Shown here piece after piece: positions 1-6,171 of a stretch of DNA of 7,229 nt. The stretch is from Actinomycetes bacterium (GTDB lineage: Bacteria; Actinomycetota; Actinomycetes; Actinomycetales; Cellulomonadaceae), in assembly GCA_023401045.1 (NCBI GenBank), contig JAEXEM010000227.1:1-7229 (forward strand), given 5' to 3'. A program made the position numbers and the translations under genes. How positions within the stretch are numbered: position 1 is the stretch's first letter; each line of letters starts with the position of its first letter. The notes under the pieces are model-generated. The model had not been told where the DNA came from. It made no database searches and worked only from the letters and a program-made list of their open reading frames with translations.

Positions 1-37
1 GCCGCGGGCTGCACGACCGGGCCGCAGGCACGGTTCT

Positions 38-66
38 CGTGCGGCGCTGAGGCGCGCTGCCGCACG
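38..66. other. GC-rich hairpin in the gene-free left edge
   Basis: Perfect 8-bp inverted repeat, CGTGCGGC (38-45) and GCCGCACG (59-66), with a 13-base loop. It lies beyond the stop codon of the DUF4191 gene, so it could help end that transcript or one entering from the left. No run of T follows on either strand, so it is not a standard intrinsic terminator. In DNA this G+C-rich such repeats arise easily. The flanking 1-120 stretch shows no coding frame I can support. Confidence 0.25.
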
Positions 67-77
67 GCCGACCGCGG

Positions 78-119
78 GCCTGGCCCAGCCTGGCCACGCG
101 GTGCCGGACCACGCGGTGC
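78..119. repeat. two short tandem-like direct repeats
   Basis: GCCTGGCC occurs at 78-85 and 88-95 (period 10). It runs directly into CCACGCGGTGC at 94-104 and 109-119 (period 15). Both pairs are exact. They lie just past the DUF4191 stop codon, outside any coding frame I can support. No function is evident; they may be replication slippage products or part of a 3' structured region. Confidence 0.4.
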
Positions 120-120
120 G

Positions 121-855
121 TCAGCGACCCCGCAGGCCCTTGCGGTCCGGGCGCGCGCGCATCGGGTCGATCCCCTTCGGCACGGGCAGCTTGGCGCCGC
201 CGAGCGACGTCACGCGACGCAGCACCTCGGCCACCTCGGGCTTGGTCAGCTGCGGCTTGAGCTTCGAGACGGCGCGCGGCAGCTTGCGCAGCGGCACCTG
301 GCCCTCCCCGTCACCCACCTGGATGAGGTGGATGGGGGCACCGGAGACGACGCGCGCCGTCCGCTTGCGCTCGGACTCGAGCAGACGGCCGAGACGGTGC
401 GCGGGGCCCTCCCCGACGAGCACGACACCGGGTCGCCCGACGCCGCGGAAGACCATGTCCTGGGTGCGCGGGTCGACCGCGACGGGCTCCTGCGTGAACG
501 TCCAGCCGCGACGCAGCGTGCTGAGCGCGGCCATGGAGGCGCCCGGCTGACCCTCGATGCGGGTGTACGCCGCGCGCTCGGCGCGGCGCGCGAGCACGAA
601 CATCGCACCGAGCAGCGCGAACGGGATGCTGAGGAGGAGGACGTAGACGACCTGCTTGACGAGCACGCCGACGAGGACACCGAGCGTGATGATCCCGACG
701 AGCACCGCGAGCATGACCCACGTGACCGCCGGGTCGGACTGGCGGGTCATCTGGTAGGCCTGCCAGAACTGGTGGTACCAGCGGGTCTTCTTGACCTTGC
801 CCTGCTTGCCCGTGCCCGGGGTGCCCTGCGGGGACGTGGAGCGCTCGCGTGCCAT
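121..855 (-). CDS. DUF4191 family two-helix membrane protein
   Basis: The 244-residue product matches my recollection of the actinobacterial DUF4191 proteins usually encoded just after lipA; their function is unknown. The N-terminus is basic and probably cytoplasmic (residues 1-40, many K/R, includes TRWYHQFWQAYQMTR). Two adjacent hydrophobic helices follow at about 45-66 and 69-90 with only a short turn between them. A basic stretch (RRAERAAYTR) then leads into a soluble C-terminal domain containing IEGQPGASMAAL (101-112) and RGVGRPGVVLVGEG (137-150), a likely beta-rich core. I chose the ATG at 855 because the open frame upstream (to 1062) is Arg/Pro/Ala-rich and antisense to lipA's 3' end. 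A TAGACT hexamer lies 8 bases before this ATG and there is no Shine-Dalgarno. The 73-base gap to lipA allows read-through from lipA, its own start, or both. The family call is from memory of sequence style and gene order, not a search. Confidence 0.82.
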   Translation of the reverse strand: MARERSTSPQGTPGTGKQGKVKKTRWYHQFWQAYQMTRQSDPAVTWVMLAVLVGIITLGVLVGVLVKQVVYVLLLSIPFALLGAMFVLARRAERAAYTRIEGQPGASMAALSTLRRGWTFTQEPVAVDPRTQDMVFRGVGRPGVVLVGEGPAHRLGRLLESERKRTARVVSGAPIHLIQVGDGEGQVPLRKLPRAVSKLKPQLTKPEVAEVLRRVTSLGGAKLPVPKGIDPMRARPDRKGLRGR

Positions 856-863
856 GGCTCGGG

Positions 864-869
864 AGTCTA
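864..869 (-). promoter_or_regulatory. putative -10 element of the DUF4191 gene
   Basis: TAGACT on the minus strand fits the actinobacterial TANNNT -10 pattern. It ends 8 bases before the ATG at 855, so transcription would begin at or within about two bases of the start codon. There is no convincing -35, because that region is occupied by the GC hairpin at 873-890, and no Shine-Dalgarno. Transcript type is inferred. Confidence 0.4.
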
Positions 870-872
870 CCG

Positions 873-890
873 GGGCGGCCCCGGCCGCCC
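873..890 (-). terminator. GC hairpin between lipA and the DUF4191 gene
   Basis: Perfect inverted repeat GGGCGGCC (873-880) / GGCCGCCC (883-890) with a 2-base centre, about 40 bases past the lipA stop. It would fold in the lipA transcript just before the putative DUF4191 promoter, a sensible place for termination or attenuation. No T-run follows, so at best it is the T-less kind proposed for actinobacteria. It may equally be a by-product of base composition. Confidence 0.25.
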
Positions 891-928
891 GCCCGTGTCC
901 GGGAGGCGGCCGTCGTGCGCCGGGCGGA

Positions 929-1942
929 TCAGGACGCCGTGGTCCGGGCGAGGATCGCCGACGCCTCCTGGCGTGCGGTCGTCGGCTCACCGAGGTGCGC
1001 GAGCGCGTCCGGGATGGGCAGGCCGCGGCGGCGCATCGCCTGGCCCCAGAGCCGCCCCGCACGGTAGGAGGAGCGGACCAGCGGGCCGGACATGACGCCG
1101 AGGAAGCCCATCTCCTCGGCCGCCTGCGACAGCTCGACGAACTCCTCGGGCCGCACCCAGCGGTCGACGGGGTGGTGCCGGACCGACGGGCGCAGGTACT
1201 GCGTGATGGTGATGAGGTCGCACCCGGCGTCGTGCAGGTCCTGCAGCGCCTCGACGACCTCCTGCGTCGTCTCGCCCATCCCGAGGATGAGGTTGGACTT
1301 CGTCACGAGGCCGGCCTCGCGCGCGCGGGTGAGGACGGACAGCGAACGCTCGTACCGGAACGCCGGGCGGATCTGCTTGAAGATCCGCGGGACCGTCTCG
1401 AGGTTGTGCGCGAGCACCTCGGGGCGCGACTCGTTGACGAGGTCGAGCAGGTCGGGCTTGGCGTTGAAGTCGGGGATGAGCAGCTCGACGCCCGTGCCCG
1501 GGTTGACGCGGTGGATCTCGCGGACCGTCTCGGCGTACAGCCAGGCGCCGCCGTCGGGCAGGTCGTCACGCGCGACCCCGGTGACCGTCGCGTACTTCAG
1601 CCCCATGGCCTGGACGGACGCGGCGACGCGGCGCGGCTCGTCGGTGTCGAGTGCGGCGGGCTTGCCGGTGTCGATCTGGCAGAAGTCGCAGCGGCGCGTG
1701 CACTGGTCGCCACCGATGAGGAACGTCGCCTCGCGGTCCTCCCAGCACTCGAAGATGTTGGGACAGCCCGCCTCCTCGCAGACCGTGTGCAGGCCCTCGC
1801 GTCGCACGAGACCCTTGAGCTCGCTGTACTCGGGGCCCGTGGTCGCGCGCGTGCGGATCCACTCGGGCTTCTTCTCGATCGGGGTGGCTGCGTTGCGTGC
1901 CTCCACCCGGAGCATCCGGCGTCCCTCTGGGGCGATCGTCAC
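929..1942 (-). CDS. lipA: lipoyl synthase (radical SAM)
   Basis: LipA inserts two sulfur atoms at C6 and C8 of protein-bound octanoyl chains, the last step of lipoate cofactor assembly; it is cytoplasmic and consumes S-adenosylmethionine. The 337-residue product has both cluster motifs. The auxiliary cluster cysteines are C55, C60 and C66 (in [12 protein letters not shown]). The radical-SAM cluster cysteines are C81, C85 and C88 (CTRRCDFC, the CxxxCxxC motif). The C-terminal RSSYRA (S291/S292) holds the serine that ligates the auxiliary cluster in known LipA structures. Length is normal for actinobacterial LipA. I chose the GTG at 1942 because the N-terminus ([15 protein letters not shown]) follows the mycobacterial pattern as I recall it. 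An in-frame ATG at 1915, preceded by AGAGGG, would give 328 residues but drop that conserved part. A TAGTGT hexamer lies exactly 6 bases before the GTG, pointing to a leaderless mRNA. lipB is close by but separated by an oppositely oriented flavodoxin gene. Confidence 0.97.
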   Translation of the reverse strand: MTIAPEGRRMLRVEARNAATPIEKKPEWIRTRATTGPEYSELKGLVRREGLHTVCEEAGCPNIFECWEDREATFLIGGDQCTRRCDFCQIDTGKPAALDTDEPRRVAASVQAMGLKYATVTGVARDDLPDGGAWLYAETVREIHRVNPGTGVELLIPDFNAKPDLLDLVNESRPEVLAHNLETVPRIFKQIRPAFRYERSLSVLTRAREAGLVTKSNLILGMGETTQEVVEALQDLHDAGCDLITITQYLRPSVRHHPVDRWVRPEEFVELSQAAEEMGFLGVMSGPLVRSSYRAGRLWGQAMRRRGLPIPDALAHLGEPTTARQEASAILARTTAS

Positions 1943-1943
1943 A

Positions 1944-1996
1944 CCGTCACACTAGCCCGCGGACCCGGCAGGTGTACCGGTCACGGGGTGTGACGG
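1944..1996. repeat. 9-bp inverted repeat spanning the lipA promoter
   Basis: CCGTCACAC (1944-1952) and GTGTGACGG (1988-1996) are perfect reverse complements separated by 35 bases. A further copy of GTCACAC lies at 1938-1944, giving a tandem pair with 8-base period across the lipA start. One arm covers part of the lipA -10 and the other ends on the first G of the first DosR-like palindrome. It may be a pair of regulator half-sites or chance. Confidence 0.35.
1949..1954 (-). promoter_or_regulatory. -10 element of lipA, leaderless arrangement
   Basis: TAGTGT on the minus strand (TANNNT) is followed by six bases (GACGGT) and then the GTG start of lipA. This spacing puts the transcription start on the start codon. 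No Shine-Dalgarno lies before the GTG. Only a weak -35 (GGTACA, 18-bp spacing) is present. The hexamer overlaps one arm of a 9-bp inverted repeat (1944-1952 / 1988-1996). Confidence 0.55.
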
Positions 1997-2009
1997 GGAC
2001 CTCTGTCCC
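1996..2009 (+). promoter_or_regulatory. DosR/DevR-like box 1, distal to the flavodoxin gene
   Basis: GGGACCTCTGTCCC has perfect 5-bp palindromic arms GGGAC/GTCCC around a 4-base centre. This matches the core of the mycobacterial DosR box (GGGAC-TWWA-GTCCC) in arms and spacing, though the centre differs. It sits 108-121 bases before the flavodoxin start and about 54 bases upstream of the lipA start on the other strand. That this is the binding site of a DosR-like regulator is inferred from the motif. Confidence 0.6.
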
Positions 2010-2016
2010 GGCCCGA

Positions 2017-2030
2017 GGGACCTCCGTCCC
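2017..2030 (+). promoter_or_regulatory. DosR/DevR-like box 2, proximal to the flavodoxin gene
   Basis: GGGACCTCCGTCCC is a near copy of box 1, differing at one central base, and starts exactly 21 bp after it (two helical turns, so on the same DNA face). Paired boxes with the proximal one next to the -35 are typical of strongly induced DosR promoters. If the -10 is the weak hexamer CACGCT at 2054-2059, the -35 window (2031-2036) would directly abut this box. A degenerate third version (GGGAC-GACC-GGTCC, 2060-2073) follows at a similar interval. Confidence 0.6.
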
Positions 2031-2104
2031 GCGCGCGTACGGCCAGGGAGAGGCACGCTGGGACGACCGGTCCGGCCCGCAGCGGGCGAGTACCGGCCGC
2101 CGGG

Positions 2105-2111
2105 AGGAGGT
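2105..2111 (+). promoter_or_regulatory. strong ribosome binding site of the flavodoxin gene
   Basis: AGGAGGT, fully complementary to the 16S anti-Shine-Dalgarno core, lies 5 bases before the GTG at 2117. It fixes that start codon and is the strongest such site in the window, in contrast to the neighbours that lack one. Confidence 0.85.
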
Positions 2112-2116
2112 GGCAC

Positions 2117-2620
2117 GTGAAGGTGCTCGTGAGCGTCGCGTCGCGGCACGGTGCGACGCAGGAGATGGGTGACGTCGTCGCCGAGCAGCTGCGCGCCGCG
2201 GGGCACGACGTCGACGAGGTGGCCCCCGACGACGTCGAGCACGTCGAGCGGTACGACGCCGTCGTCCTCGGGTCCTCCGTCTACGTCGGCCGGCTGGCGC
2301 TCGGCCTGCGCGACCTCGTCGACCGGCAGGGCGGGCAGCTGCGTGAGCGCCCGGTGTGGCTCTTCTGGTCCGGTCCCGTCGGTGACCCGCCGATGCCGGA
2401 GACCGTGCCCGACGACGTCGCCGAGATCGCGCACGCCGTGCACGCCCGTGGGGTGCAGGTGTTCCCCGGGCGGCTCGACCGCGACGAGCTCAACATCTCG
2501 GAGCGGGCGCTCGTCGCGCTCACCCGCGCCGACGCCGGCGACTTCCGCGACCTCGACGAGGTGCGCGAGTGGTCGCAGGGGGTCGTCCGCGAGCTCCAGG
2601 CGCTCGTCCGGGGGATGTGA
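2117..2620 (+). CDS. flavodoxin-domain protein (HemG-like flavodoxin fold)
   Basis: The 167-residue cytoplasmic protein has a single flavodoxin domain expected to bind FMN. It begins with beta strand MKVLVSVAS, then the phosphate-binding loop SRHGATQ (9-15), the position of the T/SxTGxT loop in flavodoxins. DAVVLGSSVYVGR (47-59) is the strand and loop typical of the branch that includes protoporphyrinogen oxidase HemG. RPVWLFWSGPVGD (78-90) is the strand before the second flavin-contacting loop. Length is normal for the single-domain group. The start is fixed by a perfect AGGAGGT. Substrate and electron partner cannot be read from the sequence; menaquinone-linked protoporphyrinogen oxidation is only one possibility. 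The gene is convergent with lipB (27 bases between stop codons) and divergent from lipA. Two DosR-like palindromes upstream suggest induction under low oxygen or NO. No terminator with a T-run is visible between it and lipB. Confidence 0.88.
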   Translation: MKVLVSVASRHGATQEMGDVVAEQLRAAGHDVDEVAPDDVEHVERYDAVVLGSSVYVGRLALGLRDLVDRQGGQLRERPVWLFWSGPVGDPPMPETVPDDVAEIAHAVHARGVQVFPGRLDRDELNISERALVALTRADAGDFRDLDEVREWSQGVVRELQALVRGM

Positions 2621-2647
2621 CCGGCGACCGGCGGGCAGGAGCGCGGG

Positions 2648-3352
2648 TCAGGCGGCGGGCCGGGGGTCCGGCACGGCCGGAGTGAGCGCCCCGGCCGCGA
2701 GCAGCGGGGCCAGCGTGACCTCGAGGTGAGCGACGACGAGCGGCGTCACCTCGGCGATCGTCACCTCACGGCCGGCCTCGGCGGACAACGTCGTCACGTC
2801 GGCGTCGTCGATGCCGCACGGCACGATGCGGGTGTAGGGCTCGAGCGACGCGGTGCAGTTGAGCGCGAAGCCGTGCATCGTCACGCCCCGGGCCACGCGT
2901 ACCCCGATCGCGGCGACCTTGCGTGCACGCCGCGGCAGCGGTGACGTGCCGGGCAGGTCGGCGGGCAGCCACACGCCGCTGCGCCCCTCGACGCGCTCGG
3001 CCGCGACGCCGACGTCGGCGCAGGTGCGGATGAGGGCCTCCTCGAGCGCGCGGACGTACCGCACGACGTCCACCGGCTCGGCCAGGCGCACGACCGGGTA
3101 GCCCACGAGCTGGCCGGGACCGTGCCACGTGATCCGCCCACCGCGGTCGACGTCGACGACCGGCGTGCCGTCGACCGGACGGTCGGCCCGGGCCGTGCGG
3201 CGGCCGGCCGTGTACACCGGCTCGTGCTCGACGAGGAGCAGCGTGTCCTCCTGCTCGCCGTCGGCGACCGCCGCGTGGACGGAGCGCTGCAGGTCCCACG
3301 TGGGGACGTAGGGCTGCAGCCGGGTCCCGAGCTCGAGCGGTTCGACGCGCAC
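2648..3352 (-). CDS. lipB: octanoyltransferase, lipoate biosynthesis
   Basis: LipB transfers octanoate from acyl carrier protein to the lysine of lipoyl domains, through a thioester on its own cysteine. The 234-residue product contains [17 protein letters not shown] (36-52), the signature [16 protein letters not shown] (71-86), SGVWL (125-129), [10 protein letters not shown] with catalytic K145, HGFALNC (160-166) and IVPCGI with catalytic C179. The K-to-C interval of 34 equals that in the E. coli and M. tuberculosis enzymes. A short Pro-rich insertion (about [14 protein letters not shown], 130-143) precedes the catalytic lysine. The GTG at 3352 gives the expected N-terminus (RVEPLELGT); the frame stays open to 3655, but that part is antisense-like Arg/Pro-rich sequence inside marR. 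No good Shine-Dalgarno precedes 3352. GAGGG is better spaced for a CTG at 3361 that overlaps the marR stop. With marR ending 5 bases away, translational coupling to marR is likely. Confidence 0.95.
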   Translation of the reverse strand: MRVEPLELGTRLQPYVPTWDLQRSVHAAVADGEQEDTLLLVEHEPVYTAGRRTARADRPVDGTPVVDVDRGGRITWHGPGQLVGYPVVRLAEPVDVVRYVRALEEALIRTCADVGVAAERVEGRSGVWLPADLPGTSPLPRRARKVAAIGVRVARGVTMHGFALNCTASLEPYTRIVPCGIDDADVTTLSAEAGREVTIAEVTPLVVAHLEVTLAPLLAAGALTPAVPDPRPAA

Positions 3353-3357
3353 GACCG

Positions 3358-3858
3358 TCAGGCTATGCCCTCGTCGGCGGTGGTGCGGCCCTCGCCCGTG
3401 GGGACGAGGTCCTCGGGGCGGACGATCTCGCGCAGCAGGTCGTCGAGCAGCGCGCGGCGCTCGGGGGAGAGGGCGCCGAGCACGGACTCCTGCGCCGGCC
3501 GCGGGTCGGCGCACGCTGCGAGGGCGCGGGCGCCCTCGGGCGTGATGGCGATGACGTGCCGGCGACGGTCGTCGTCGTGCCGGCGCCGGGTGACGTACCC
3601 GGTGCGTTCGAGGCGCGCGACGACGCGGCTCATCGTCTGCTCGGTGACGCCGCACGCGTCGGCGAGCTGGCGCTGCGACATGGGGGCGTAGCTCACGTGG
3701 ACGAGCACCGGCAGGCTCGCGTGGTTGAGGTCCCAGGTGGCGAGGTGGCCGTCCCAGGCCCGCTCGATCCGGCGTGCGGCGGTGGAGAGCAGACGCCCGA
3801 CGGGCCAGTGCTCCGGAGGGCCGCCGCCCCGGGGCGCGCCCGGGCCGTCGTAGGTCAC
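3358..3858 (-). CDS. MarR-family winged-helix transcriptional regulator
   Basis: The 166-residue product is a dimeric DNA-binding regulator of the MarR family. An N-terminal helical dimerisation part (about 17-45) contains [15 protein letters not shown]. The winged helix follows at about 48-112: [20 protein letters not shown] (61-80) is the helix-turn-helix, LERTGYV leads to the wing, and [19 protein letters not shown] (92-110) is the typical DxRxxxIxLTxxG wing signature. No cysteine pattern typical of OhrR is present, as C69 and C116 are the only cysteines. The start is a GTG preceded by GGGAGG at 4 bases. The gene is divergent from the MMPL transporter, the usual layout for a local repressor of an efflux pump. 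A perfect palindrome in the shared promoter is the likely operator, which would also give autoregulation. lipB follows after 5 bases. The ligand is unknown. Confidence 0.93.
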   Translation of the reverse strand: MTYDGPGAPRGGGPPEHWPVGRLLSTAARRIERAWDGHLATWDLNHASLPVLVHVSYAPMSQRQLADACGVTEQTMSRVVARLERTGYVTRRRHDDDRRRHVIAITPEGARALAACADPRPAQESVLGALSPERRALLDDLLREIVRPEDLVPTGEGRTTADEGIA

Positions 3859-3865
3859 ATGTCCT

Positions 3866-3878
3866 CCCGGTTGCCGGG
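3866..3878 (-). other. small hairpin touching the marR Shine-Dalgarno
   Basis: On the marR mRNA strand CCCGG-CAA-CCGGG forms a 5-bp stem with a 3-base loop. Its last three G are the first three of the GGGAGG ribosome site (3868-3863). The AGG that follows stays unpaired, so the effect would be modest damping of marR translation at most. Confidence 0.35.
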
Positions 3879-3899
3879 TGCTCGACCAGACCGCATGAT
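3871..3899 (+). promoter_or_regulatory. putative promoter of the MMPL gene
   Basis: TTGCCG (3871-3876) is a 4/6 match to the -35 consensus. It is separated by exactly 17 bases from CATGAT (3894-3899), a 4/6 match to the -10. Transcription would start near 3906-3907, on or beside the in-frame GTG at 3907, that is, inside the palindrome 3901-3914. If so, the ATG at 3895 is promoter sequence and not the start codon. Confidence 0.35.
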
Positions 3900-3900
3900 A
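3895..3900 (-). promoter_or_regulatory. putative -10 element of marR
   Basis: TATCAT on the minus strand is the best -10 match in this intergenic region. It would start marR mRNA near 3888 and give a leader of about 30 bases holding the ribosome site. The palindrome 3901-3914 then lies in the -10/-35 spacer, so a bound repressor would block marR as well. The -35 is weak. Confidence 0.45.
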
Positions 3901-6171
3901 CTCAGCGTGCTGAGGAATCCAGTCGCCCGTGCCGTGGTGCTCGTTCTCGTTCTCGCCGCCTGGCTAGGTCTCGGGGCCGTCGGTGGGATGGCCCAGGGAA
4001 AGCTGTCCCAGGTCCAGACCAACGACGCCGCGGCCTTCCTGCCGTCGTCGGCCGAGTCGACGCTCGCGGCCGAGGCCGCCGCCGAGTTCGTCGACACCCA
4101 GACCCTACCCGCGCTCGTCGTCGTCTCGCCCGAGGACGGCGGTGACCTCACCCCCGAGCAGCTCGCCGCCGTCGCCCAGGTGGCCGACCGGATCCCCGGG
4201 CTGCCCGTCGAGGACGAGACGTGGGGCGACCTGCTCACCGGTGACGTCGTCACGATCCCCTCCGAGGACGGCGAGGCCGTGCTCGTCACCGTGCCGCTCG
4301 ACGCGGACGCCGCGGAGCGGCTCGTCGACGAGGAGTCGGTGACCTCCCTGCTCGTCGCGGACCTGCGCGCGCTGCTCGAGGACGACCTCGGCGCGACTGC
4401 GACCTCCGCCGGCGACCTCGGGCTCAACGCCTGGGTGACGGGCCCGGCCGGGTTCGTCTCCGACCTCGGCACGGCGTTCGGCGGCATCGACGGCATCCTG
4501 CTGCTCGTCGCCCTCGGCGCGGTGCTCCTCATCCTCGTCGTCGTCTACCGCTCGCCGATCCTGCCGTTCGTCGTCATCCTCACCGCGGTCTTCGCGCTCG
4601 CCGCCGCGGGCCTCGTCGTCTATGAGCTCGCCGACGCCGGCGTCCTCGTCCTCAACGGCCAGGCGCAGGGCATCCTCTCGATCCTCGTCGTCGGCGCCGC
4701 CGTCGACTACTCGCTGCTGCTCGTCGCGCGCTACCGCGAGGAGCTGCGCCGGCACGAGCGCCCCTACGACGCCATGCGGGTCGCGTGGCGGCAGTCCCTC
4801 GAGCCGATCGCCGCGAGCGCCGGCACCGTCGTCGCCGGTCTGCTCTGCCTCCTGCTGTCGGACCTCGCGTCGAACCGCAGCCTCGGCCCGGTCGCCGCCA
4901 TCGGCATCGGCGCGGCGCTGCTCGCGGCCCTCACGTTCCTGCCGGCCGTCCTGCTCGTCGCCGGCAAGCGGTCGCGCGCGTTCTTCTGGCCGCGCGTCCC
5001 GCGCCCGGTCCAGGCGGGCCCGGGCACGCACGGCGACCACGCCTCGGCGCTGCCGCCGGCTGCTGTCGACCCGTCGGAGGGCACGGGTCTGTGGGCCCGC
5101 TGGGCGCGGTTCGTCGCCCGCCACGCGCGCCCGGTCTGGGTGGTCAGCGCCGTCGGACTCCTCGTCGCGGCCGCCTTCCTCCCGACGCTGCGTGCCACCG
5201 GCACGAGCCAGACCGACGTCTTCCTCACCGACGTCGACTCCGTCGCCGGCGAGGAGGTGCTGGCCGACCACTTCCCGGCCGGTGCCGTGCAGCCGGCGAC
5301 GGTGGTCGTGCCCGAGGCGGACCTCGACGCGGTCGTCGAGGCGGTCGAGGCCGTGGACGGCGTCGACTCCGCCGCCGCCTACACCGGCGTCCCCGCGGGT
5401 GTGCCGGGTGCGGACGCGGCGCCGCCGCTCGTCGTCGACGGGAACGTCCGCGTCGACGTCGTCACGACGGCGCCGTCGGACAGCCAGGAGGCCGTCGACA
5501 CGGTGGCGGACGTGCGTGCGGCCCTCGCCGACGCCGCTCCCGACGCACTCGTCGGCGGCCCCGCGGCGGAGACCCTCGACACCCAGCTCGCCGGCGAGCG
5601 TGACCTGCGGGTCATCGTGCCGGTCGTGCTCACGGTCATCCTGCTCATCCTCATGCTGCTGCTGCGCTCGATCGTCGCCGGGCTGCTGCTCATGGCCGCG
5701 AACGTGCTGTCGTTCGCCGCGGCGCTGGGGGTCTCGGCAGTCGTCTTCAACAACGTGTTCGACTTCCCGGACGCCGACCCGACGGTCCCGCTCTATGGGT
5801 TCGTCTTCCTCGTCGCGCTCGGCGTGGACTACTCGATCTTCCTCATGACGCGGGTGCGGGAGGAGTCCCTCCACGTGGGGACCCACGCCGGGGTCGTGCG
5901 GGGTCTCGCGGTCACCGGTGGGGTCATCACCTCGGCGGGTCTCGTGCTCGCGACGACGTTCGCGGCCCTGGCCGTCATCCCGCTGCTGTTCCTCGCGCAG
6001 CTGGCGTTCATCGTCGCCTTCGGCGTCCTGCTCGACACGTTCGTCGTGCGCAGCCTGCTCGTGCCCGGTCTCGTCCACGACGTCGGTCGGCGCACCTGGT
6101 GGCCGAGCAGGCTCGCGCGGCGGCCGGAGCACGGTCAGCACGCCGCACCGGAGCTGGAGCACGCCTCCTAG
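3895..6171 (+). CDS. MMPL/RND-family membrane transporter
   Basis: The 758-residue protein has the two-fold layout of the RND superfamily MMPL branch: a TM helix, a large extracytoplasmic loop and five more helices, then the same again. Approximate positions: TM1 10-32, loop 33-198 ([16 protein letters not shown], 41-56, is typical of the branch), TM2-6 within 199-357, cytoplasmic linker 358-410, TM7 411-430, loop 431-571, TM8-12 within 572-722, basic tail. The proton-relay motif appears in both halves: [17 protein letters not shown] (D271/Y272) and [17 protein letters not shown] (D645/Y646), equivalent to the Asp-Tyr pairs of mycobacterial MmpL3. It therefore probably uses the proton gradient to export a lipid or hydrophobic compound; substrate unknown. 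The ATG at 3895 has no Shine-Dalgarno and is followed by a rare ATA codon. The in-frame GTG at 3907 (754 residues) may be the true, leaderless start. An ATG at 3859 is a weaker option. Likely repressed by the divergent MarR. Confidence 0.93.
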   Translation: MILSVLRNPVARAVVLVLVLAAWLGLGAVGGMAQGKLSQVQTNDAAAFLPSSAESTLAAEAAAEFVDTQTLPALVVVSPEDGGDLTPEQLAAVAQVADRIPGLPVEDETWGDLLTGDVVTIPSEDGEAVLVTVPLDADAAERLVDEESVTSLLVADLRALLEDDLGATATSAGDLGLNAWVTGPAGFVSDLGTAFGGIDGILLLVALGAVLLILVVVYRSPILPFVVILTAVFALAAAGLVVYELADAGVLVLNGQAQGILSILVVGAAVDYSLLLVARYREELRRHERPYDAMRVAWRQSLEPIAASAGTVVAGLLCLLLSDLASNRSLGPVAAIGIGAALLAALTFLPAVLLVAGKRSRAFFWPRVPRPVQAGPGTHGDHASALPPAAVDPSEGTGLWARWARFVARHARPVWVVSAVGLLVAAAFLPTLRATGTSQTDVFLTDVDSVAGEEVLADHFPAGAVQPATVVVPEADLDAVVEAVEAVDGVDSAAAYTGVPAGVPGADAAPPLVVDGNVRVDVVTTAPSDSQEAVDTVADVRAALADAAPDALVGGPAAETLDTQLAGERDLRVIVPVVLTVILLILMLLLRSIVAGLLLMAANVLSFAAALGVSAVVFNNVFDFPDADPTVPLYGFVFLVALGVDYSIFLMTRVREESLHVGTHAGVVRGLAVTGGVITSAGLVLATTFAALAVIPLLFLAQLAFIVAFGVLLDTFVVRSLLVPGLVHDVGRRTWWPSRLARRPEHGQHAAPELEHAS
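3901..3914. promoter_or_regulatory. probable MarR operator palindrome
   Basis: CTCAGC-GT-GCTGAG is a perfect inverted repeat with 6-bp arms and a 2-bp centre, the size and form of MarR-family sites. It is notable for its lower G+C, including the ATA codon next to it. It lies immediately beside both putative -10 elements and at the 5' end of the MMPL coding frame, where a bound dimer would block transcription both ways. Binding is inferred. Confidence 0.6.

Noticed and set aside
856..1062. N-terminal extension of the DUF4191 protein to 1062
   Set aside because: It overlaps the 3' end of lipA, is Arg/Pro/Ala-rich and lacks conservation cues; the ATG at 855 gives the expected N-terminus.
791..1993. 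400-codon plus-strand frame across the DUF4191/lipA region
   Set aside because: It is antisense to lipA, which has all six cluster cysteines, and its composition is that of a high-G+C shadow frame.
2621..2647. Possible bidirectional terminator between the convergent flavodoxin and lipB genes
   Set aside because: The 27-base gap has only 4-bp repeats (CCGG-CGA-CCGG) and no T-run on either strand; nothing beyond base composition.
3353..3655. N-terminal extension of lipB to an upstream ATG
   Set aside because: The added 101 residues are His/Arg/Pro-rich, overlap marR in another frame, and have no counterpart in LipB proteins.
358..3655. Search for a defence, CRISPR, toxin-antitoxin or biosynthetic island
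   Set aside because: All genes are recognisable housekeeping, transport or redox families with uniform base composition, and no mobile-element genes or array-like repeats are present.
3556..3894. N-terminal extension of the transporter to 3556
   Set aside because: It is antisense to marR and would put over 100 non-conserved residues before TM1; RND/MMPL proteins begin close to TM1.
4105..6162. Long open frame on the minus strand (about 685 codons) opposite the transporter gene
   Set aside because: It is antisense to a clear MMPL protein, its product is a low-complexity mix of Arg, Asp, Glu and Gly with no recognisable domain, and such frames are expected in DNA with G/C third positions.
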